From CBDVAK01 sp965371945 (GTDB lineage: Bacteria > Pseudomonadota > Gammaproteobacteria > Competibacterales > JAHEDQ01): DNA of 27,212 nucleotides. The notes under the pieces are model-generated. The model was not told the DNA's origin and searched no databases. It saw nothing but the letters and a program-made list of their open reading frames with translations. Both the position numbers and the translations under genes were made by a program. Each line of letters opens with the position of its first letter. Position 1 is the first letter of the stretch. Of this stretch, positions 22,434 to 27,212 are shown piece after piece. The stretch spans positions 1 through 27,212 of the forward strand of contig CBDVAK010000008.1 of the NCBI GenBank assembly GCA_965371945.1. Reading direction: 5' to 3'.

Positions 22434-23681
22434 ATGAAGATTAAGCGTATTTTTGCCGAAAACGCGCGACTTGCGACACGCGAACTCAAGAGAACGCTTG
22501 GACCGGACGCGGTCATCCTGTCGAACAAGTGCGTTGATGGCGGTGTCGAGCTGGTTGGTGCCGTGGACTATGACGAAGAAGAGTTTCGGGGGTTGGATCA
22601 GGAGGAGATCTCCCGGGTAGTCGCGAAGCCGGCATCAACCGTGGGGGAAGCAGCCGCACAGCAAGCGCCCCCAAGTAGCGTTCCCGAATATTCGCGGTCG
22701 ACTACTTTGCAGTCGTCGCCGGAACCGGTAGTGCCGGAATCCAGGTCCTTGCTGAGCCAAGTACACGGTGAACTCAGGGAAATGCGTGAGCTGTTGGCGA
22801 CAGGTGTTTCCGGATTGGCCTGGTCCAACTACCGGCGCACCACTCCTCAAAGTGCCACCTTGCTTGGCAAGCTGATGGACTTCGGGTTGCGTCCGGAACT
22901 CTGCAATCGCCTCTTGGATGAACTTGGGGGCCAGCGACTGGCGGGGATTTCCGAGCAGCAGGCAACCGCCTGGCTGAAGGGCAAATTGCAGCAGAGTTCC
23001 GACGATGTACTGAACGACGGTGGCGTGCTGGCCCTGGTCGGACCCACGGGTGTCGGCAAGACCACCACGGTAGCCAAGATCGCTGCTCGCTACACGCTGG
23101 TTCATGGTCCCCACAAAGTTGCACTCATTACTACTGACAGCTACCGAATCGGCGCCTTGGAGCAGCTGCGTACCTTTGGCCGGATTCTGGGGATGCCCGT
23201 GCGTGTAGCCCGGGATGAGAATGAAATGAAGGTGGCGCTGGATCAGTTCTCTGACCGCCGCCTGGTGCTGATAGACACCGCCGGGATGAGTCCCAGGGAT
23301 CTCCACGTCGCCGAACAGATCGGCTTGTTGCGTTCTGCGAAGGCGCGTGTGCGGACTTATCTGGTGCTGGCGGCCAATGCCCAGTTCGCGGCTCTTGAGG
23401 AGACTGTAGCGGCCTTCGCGTCAGTGCGACCCAGTGCCTGCGTGATCACCAAGCTCGACGAGGCAAACAGGGTCGGGGGCGTGTTGTCCGCGGTGATCGA
23501 TGCTGGTCTGGAGCTGGCATTCACCAGCGACGGGCAGCATGTCCCGCAAGATCTGCATCGAGCCGATCTGGAAAAACTGGTCACCGATGGGTGGCAGCAG
23601 GTTGCCCACGATTCCCCGGGAATCGATCAGGAAGTGCTGGCGCTGACCTTCGGCAACAAGGTGGTGCACGCGTATGCTTGA
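22434..23681 (+). CDS. flhF: Flagellar biosynthesis GTPase FlhF
   Basis: FlhF is an SRP-like GTPase that marks the cell pole for flagellar assembly. With ATG 22434 it has 415 residues: the conserved opening MKIKRIFAENARLATRELKR (short form IKRIFAENARLA), a variable B domain, a helical N domain (LLGKLMDFGLRPELCNRLLDEL) and the G domain with P-loop GPTGVGKTTT from residue 203, TTDSYRIGALEQLRTF, DTAGMSPRD and TKLDEANRVGG. The usual MKIKRF-type N-terminus decides this start; a GTG at 22398 with a good GGAG is open in frame and would add 12 residues. It overlaps flhG by eight bases. Confidence 0.95.
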   Translation: MKIKRIFAENARLATRELKRTLGPDAVILSNKCVDGGVELVGAVDYDEEEFRGLDQEEISRVVAKPASTVGEAAAQQAPPSSVPEYSRSTTLQSSPEPVVPESRSLLSQVHGELREMRELLATGVSGLAWSNYRRTTPQSATLLGKLMDFGLRPELCNRLLDELGGQRLAGISEQQATAWLKGKLQQSSDDVLNDGGVLALVGPTGVGKTTTVAKIAARYTLVHGPHKVALITTDSYRIGALEQLRTFGRILGMPVRVARDENEMKVALDQFSDRRLVLIDTAGMSPRDLHVAEQIGLLRSAKARVRTYLVLAANAQFAALEETVAAFASVRPSACVITKLDEANRVGGVLSAVIDAGLELAFTSDGQHVPQDLHRADLEKLVTDGWQQVAHDSPGIDQEVLALTFGNKVVHAYA

Positions 23682-24552
23682 TCAGCGTACAGGAGACCTG
23701 CGGCCGCAGCGGCGGGGGCGTGAACCGGGCCCGGTTCGTGTGGTCTGTGTGGTCAGCGGCAAAGGTGGTGTGGGTAAGACGAACTCTACCATCAACCTGT
23801 CCTTGTCTCTGGCCGGCATGGGTCTTCGGGTCATGATCCTGGATGCCGATATGGGTCTTGCCAACGTCGACCTGCTGCTGGGGCTCAATACTCACCGTAA
23901 CGCGGTCGACGTTCTCGACGGCAAGTGCGAACTTGCCGATGTCATCGTCGAGGGCCCGATGGGCATCAAGGTGGTGCCTGCCAGTTCCGGGGTTGCACGC
24001 ATGGGCGAAATCGATGCCCTTCGCCAGGCGGGGTTCATTTCCGCTTTCAGCAGTCTGGAATGCGAGCTCGATGTACTGCTTATTGACTCCGCGTCCGGGA
24101 TATCTCCCAGCGTTTTGAATTTTGCAAGAGCCGCTCAGGAGATCCTGGTAGTCGTCTGTGACGAACCCGCGTCGCTGACGGACGCCTACGCGCTCGTCAA
24201 GGTGCTGAGTGTCGACTACGGGGTGAACCGTTTCCACGTCATCGCCAATCGCGTCGCCTCGGCCGCGCAGGGTCAATTGTTGTTCAGGAAGTTGCTGCGG
24301 GTATCGGAGCGTTTTCTCGACGTCGATCTCAGGTTGCTGGGCTACGTACCGGAGGATGAACTGCTACGTAAGGCGGTTGGCCGGCAACGCGCTGTGGTGC
24401 AGGCCTATCCGGGCAGCAAGTCATCAAAGGCCTATGGTCGCCTGGCGGCACGACTGGTGGAGCTGCCGTTTCCGGCAGGACCCAGCGGCCATATGCAGTT
24501 GTTTGTCGATCGTCTGGTGGGGTCCGCACCGCTTGCCGGGGTCGCGCCGTAA
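23674..24552 (+). CDS. flhG: Flagellar number regulator FlhG/FleN (MinD-like ATPase)
   Basis: FlhG (FleN in Pseudomonas) is a MinD-type ATPase that limits flagellar number by restraining FlhF and FleQ. It has 292 residues. The deviant Walker A is SGKGGVGKTNSTINLS (KGGVGKT 30-36), followed by the DADMGLANVDLLLG switch and the Walker B LLIDSASGI. The N-terminus has DQRTGDLR (3-10), similar to, but one residue longer than, the DQxxxLR motif used by FlhG to stimulate FlhF. The ATG overlaps flhF by eight bases. The stop overlaps the fliA start (TAATG), so the three are coupled. Confidence 0.95.
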   Translation: MLDQRTGDLRPQRRGREPGPVRVVCVVSGKGGVGKTNSTINLSLSLAGMGLRVMILDADMGLANVDLLLGLNTHRNAVDVLDGKCELADVIVEGPMGIKVVPASSGVARMGEIDALRQAGFISAFSSLECELDVLLIDSASGISPSVLNFARAAQEILVVVCDEPASLTDAYALVKVLSVDYGVNRFHVIANRVASAAQGQLLFRKLLRVSERFLDVDLRLLGYVPEDELLRKAVGRQRAVVQAYPGSKSSKAYGRLAARLVELPFPAGPSGHMQLFVDRLVGSAPLAGVAP

Positions 24553-25268
24553 TGACGGCGCTTGAAGCCTATCGGGCCGTCGCGGAGTGCGGCGATTCCC
24601 TGGTGCAGCGGCATGCACCAGCGGTCAACCGGATTGCCCACCATCTGGCCTCGCGCCTGCCGCCCAACGTACAGATCGATGACCTTATCCAGGCGGGCAT
24701 GATCGGTTTGCTTGAAGCTTCGAGTCGCTTTGATCCTGACTGCGGGGCCAGATTCAGTACATTCGCCGAGCTGCGTATTCGTGGTGCCATGCTGGATGAA
24801 CTGCGTCGTGGAGACTGGATACCTCGAAACGTTCACAGAAAAGCTCGGGAGGTCGCGAGCGCGATCGGAGCAGTCGAGCGTGTCAAGGGTGAAGCGGCCC
24901 TGGATCACGAGGTTGCCGATGAACTCGGCTTGTCGCTTGCGGAGTATCACCGGCTGCTGACCGATCTGTCGGGCCAGAAGTTGGTTTCCGTGGAAGAGCT
25001 TCAGGACGCAGGCGAAGCGCTACCGGACACGGTTGAGCGTGTGCCCGAGGTTCTGGTGGCAGAAGCGGAGTTCGTCGATCGTCTTGCGGATACGATCGAC
25101 AGCCTGCCTGATCGTGAACAGCTGGTGCTGTCGCTCTATTACGATGAAGAATTGAACCTCCGGGAAATTGGCTCGGTCCTTGGGGTCAGCGAGTCCAGGG
25201 TTTGCCAGATTCGCAGCCAGGCGCTGCTGCGACTGCGTGCTGTGTTTGCTGACACCGAGTTGGAGTGA
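24552..25268 (+). CDS. fliA: Flagellar sigma factor FliA (sigma-28)
   Basis: FliA directs RNA polymerase to late flagellar promoters (filament, motor, chemotaxis). It has 238 residues: region 2 (LIQAGMIGLLEASSRFDP, ARFSTFAELRIRGAMLDELRRGDWIPR), region 3 (DHEVADELGLSLAEYHRLL) and region 4 (LPDREQLVLSLYYDEELNLREIGSVLGVSESRVCQIRSQALLRLR, in successive parts). Region 2.4 residues (IRGAMLDELR) are typical of sigma-28. It starts one base into the flhG stop (TAATG). No flgM is visible in the window. In Pseudomonas it is followed by cheY and cheZ; here the stator pair follows directly. Confidence 0.96.
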   Translation: MTALEAYRAVAECGDSLVQRHAPAVNRIAHHLASRLPPNVQIDDLIQAGMIGLLEASSRFDPDCGARFSTFAELRIRGAMLDELRRGDWIPRNVHRKAREVASAIGAVERVKGEAALDHEVADELGLSLAEYHRLLTDLSGQKLVSVEELQDAGEALPDTVERVPEVLVAEAEFVDRLADTIDSLPDREQLVLSLYYDEELNLREIGSVLGVSESRVCQIRSQALLRLRAVFADTELE

Positions 25269-25278
25269 CGTGAACAAT

Positions 25279-26142
25279 ATGGATGAATTCAGCGTAGGCG
25301 CCTTTGGCACCAGGAGCGGGCATGAAAATGCTACGGACAGCAAACTTGGGAGTGACCCGACAGTGAGCCGATACCAGAGCACGATAGATAGTGTGAGGCA
25401 GCTGGATCCCCTCAGTATGGGCGGCTTGCTGATTGCAGGAATAGCCGTGCTTGGGGGTCAGGTTCTCGAGGGCGGGAATCCGAATTCGCTCGCAAACCTG
25501 TCGGCGCTGGTGATCGTCCTGGGTGGTACTGTCGGGGCAACCATGTTGCAAGTTCCTCTTCAGGTCTTCAGACACGCCATGGGTCTCGGGTCCTGGGTAT
25601 TCAAGCCTCCCGCCAGCGAGTACGACGCGCTCGTGGGTAAGATTGTTCGCTGGGGCGCGTTGGCGCGGCGCAAAGGTATGCTTAGCCTGGAGGATGAGCT
25701 GACCGGGGAGACCGACGAGTTGCTCCGCAAAGGGTTGCAGTTGCTGGTGGACGGACACGAGGCTCCGGCTATCAGGGAAGTGCTCGAGTGTGATCTCGAA
25801 AACAGGGAATCCTTTGAACTCCGCGCCGCGAAGGTCTATGAGAGCATGGGTGGCTATGCGCCGACGATTGGCATTCTCGGTGCGGTCATGGGACTGATCC
25901 AGGTGATGGAGAATCTCACCGAACCGGATCTGCTGGGTGCCGGTATCGCGTCCGCATTCGTTGCAACCATCTACGGGGTCGGTTTTTCCAACCTGGTATT
26001 TCTGCCTTTCGCCAACAAGCTCAAGGACATCATACGACGGCGTGCCCGGGACCAGGAAGTGATCATAGAGGGAGTCGTCGCGATCGCGCAGGGTAACGAT
26101 CCGCGCACCATAATCGAAAGTCGCCTTGGCGGCGCATCATAA
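25279..26142 (+). CDS. motC: Flagellar stator subunit, MotA/MotC family
   Basis: This is the A-type stator subunit: four membrane helices and a large cytoplasmic loop with the charged residues that contact FliG. The MotA/PomA signature is clear (LEGGNPNSLANLSALVIVLGGTVGATMLQ; MGGYAPTIGILGAVMGLIQVMENL in successive parts; AGIASAFVATIYGVGFSNL). The best match by position is MotC, the second stator of Pseudomonas, which also lies near fliA. From ATG 25279 it has 287 residues, with an unusual polar N-terminus of about 46 residues before the first helix (about 48-65); GTG 25363 (GGGAG ten bases upstream) would remove 28 of them and give 259 residues. A GTG at 25270 is also open. The family is usually about 246-285 residues, so the start is uncertain. 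Confidence 0.88.
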   Translation: MDEFSVGAFGTRSGHENATDSKLGSDPTVSRYQSTIDSVRQLDPLSMGGLLIAGIAVLGGQVLEGGNPNSLANLSALVIVLGGTVGATMLQVPLQVFRHAMGLGSWVFKPPASEYDALVGKIVRWGALARRKGMLSLEDELTGETDELLRKGLQLLVDGHEAPAIREVLECDLENRESFELRAAKVYESMGGYAPTIGILGAVMGLIQVMENLTEPDLLGAGIASAFVATIYGVGFSNLVFLPFANKLKDIIRRRARDQEVIIEGVVAIAQGNDPRTIIESRLGGAS

Positions 26143-26154
26143 GGACCGATGCCG

Positions 26155-27212
26155 ATGCCTCGCAGGCGCCCCGAGATCGAATCCGACGACCCCAATCGGT
26201 GGTTGGTCTCCTACGCTGATTTCATCACTCTGCTGTTCGGATTCTTCGTGGTGATGTACGCCGTCTCGTCAGTCAATGAAGGCAAGTACCGTGTAGTGTC
26301 CGAGTCGTTGGTGGCAGCCTTTCGCTCACCGCAAAAAAGCCTCGAGCCAATTCAGGTTGGTCGTCTTGCGCGGTCACCGTACCAGGAAGATGTCAGTATT
26401 CGCGAGATGCCGACAGCCGTGGTTCCGACCGGAATTCCGTTACTGGTGAAGCCGATCCGCATCGCTGGCGCTGAGATAGTACCCGGATTGGGCGCTAGAA
26501 AGGCCACTGAACCCGAGTCGGTGGCGCCGGATTCTGCAGGATCGTGCCCGGTGGTTGGTGTTGAGACTGCTGAGATCACCCCATTGGTCAGCGAGGAGGT
26601 CCGGCAGTTTCCGGTACAGCCCGAGGTGTTCCCGCCAGTGCCGGCCGGGGTTAGTGCCACGGAGGGGGAGCAGCAGACGGCTGCGGTCGAAGATTTCCCG
26701 CTCCTTGAAGACCAAGGTCGCCCTGCGGTAGTGGAAGCTTCGCGGCCACCGGTATCCGCGGAGGCGGCCAGAATTGCCGAAACGCTAAGCAACGCCATGC
26801 CGGGGCTTGTGGAAAAGGGCGATGTGTCAATTCGCTTCACCCCTGAGGCAGCTGAGATCGAGATTGCAAGTGGTCTGCTTTTCGATTCAGCCAGTGCCGG
26901 AATGGATACGGAAGCGTTGCCGATCCTCAGTCACGTCGCTCAAGCACTGCTCGCCCTCAACAACGATATTCGTGTGGAGGGGTTTACCGACAACCGACCC
27001 ATCAGTACCGAGATTTATCCTTCCAATTGGGAGCTTTCAGCCGCACGGGCAGCCAGTGTCGTGCATCAATTCACCCGGCTGGGTATCGATCCGCAACGTA
27101 TGGCCGCCACCGGATACGGTGAGCATCGTCCGGTAGCCCCCAATGACACACCGACTGGCCGCAAGCGCAATCGCAGAGTTCTCATCCTGGTTCTCGCCGG
27201 ATCATCACGACC
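26155..27212 (+). CDS. motD: Flagellar stator subunit MotD/MotB family (3' end missing)
   Basis: The B-type stator protein anchors MotC to peptidoglycan and carries the proton-channel aspartate. It runs to the window edge without a stop, so it is partial (352 complete codons). From ATG 26155 (AAGGA nine bases upstream; another ATG at 26149 is only three bases from it) it shows NRWLVSYADFITLLFGFF with the channel Asp22, one membrane helix, a linker of about 140 residues (about 62-200) rich in Pro, Glu, Val and Ala, and an OmpA-like domain (about 238 to end) with LFDSASAG, EGFTDNRPI, NWELSAARA and TGRKRNRRV. The linker is longer than in most MotB proteins. The reading frame is clean throughout. 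Confidence 0.9.
   Translation, partial: MPRRRPEIESDDPNRWLVSYADFITLLFGFFVVMYAVSSVNEGKYRVVSESLVAAFRSPQKSLEPIQVGRLARSPYQEDVSIREMPTAVVPTGIPLLVKPIRIAGAEIVPGLGARKATEPESVAPDSAGSCPVVGVETAEITPLVSEEVRQFPVQPEVFPPVPAGVSATEGEQQTAAVEDFPLLEDQGRPAVVEASRPPVSAEAARIAETLSNAMPGLVEKGDVSIRFTPEAAEIEIASGLLFDSASAGMDTEALPILSHVAQALLALNNDIRVEGFTDNRPISTEIYPSNWELSAARAASVVHQFTRLGIDPQRMAATGYGEHRPVAPNDTPTGRKRNRRVLILVLAGSSR

Noticed and set aside
24926..24941. CGGCTTGTCGCTTGCG inside fliA with GG-N10-GC spacing, as a possible motC promoter
   Set aside because: The -24 half lacks the conserved T and A/C of TGGCAC, it is about 340 bases from motC inside conserved sigma-factor codons, and one such chance match is expected in a GC-rich window.
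1..27212. Mobile elements, CRISPR arrays, tRNA or rRNA genes, or a hidden defence system
   Set aside because: Every sizeable + strand gap is accounted for; no transposase, integrase, regularly spaced repeat or RNA-gene motif was found, and all the real genes fit one flagellar cluster.

Overview
The window is almost entirely one continuous, single-strand (+) flagellar gene block from a GC-rich gammaproteobacterium with a polar flagellum. The evidence for that lifestyle is the gene set itself: FleQ-, FleS- and FleR-type sigma-54 regulators, FlhF and FlhG (polar placement and number control), FliA (sigma-28), and a second-type stator pair resembling MotC/MotD. The gene order closely follows that of Pseudomonas and related polar flagellates. 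I cannot assign a genus from the sequence alone.

Layout. Positions 1-57 hold the last codons of an unseen upstream gene, coupled by ATGA to fliD (filament cap), then fliS and a fliT-like chaperone gene. A 347-bp intergenic region (2837-3183) follows, with a hairpin, a near copy of the sequence at positions 1-34, and a palindrome upstream of fleQ (master regulator). A second gap (4609-4811) contains a perfect inverted repeat and a clear sigma-54 promoter, then the two-component pair fleS-fleR and the basal body/export genes fliE-fliF-fliG-fliH-fliI-fliJ, mostly overlapping. fliK (hook length) has its own sigma-54 promoter, whose -12 element covers an upstream TTG and so fixes the start at a TTG further downstream. 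After a 277-bp gap with a third sigma-54 promoter comes fliL-fliM-fliN-fliO-fliP-fliQ-fliR-flhB-flhA-flhF-flhG-fliA-motC-motD; motD runs off the right edge.

Working model: FleQ (probably c-di-GMP responsive, judged by a conserved LFRS motif) with sigma-54 turns on fleSR; FleR with sigma-54 drives later genes; FliA serves the last class. FlhF and FlhG set flagellar position and number. FliF/G/M/N form the rotor, FliH/I/J with FlhA/B and FliO/P/Q/R form the export machine, and MotC/D the stator.

I see no mobile element, CRISPR array, tRNA or rRNA, and no undescribed multi-gene system. The most interesting points are within the flagellar genes: a G8 tract at the fliR/flhB junction where one extra G would fuse the two proteins, a G9 tract in fleQ, a divergent FliM (altered CheY-binding and FliG-binding motifs) together with the absence of che genes between fliA and motC, an internally duplicated long FliD, and the flanking repeat around fliDST.
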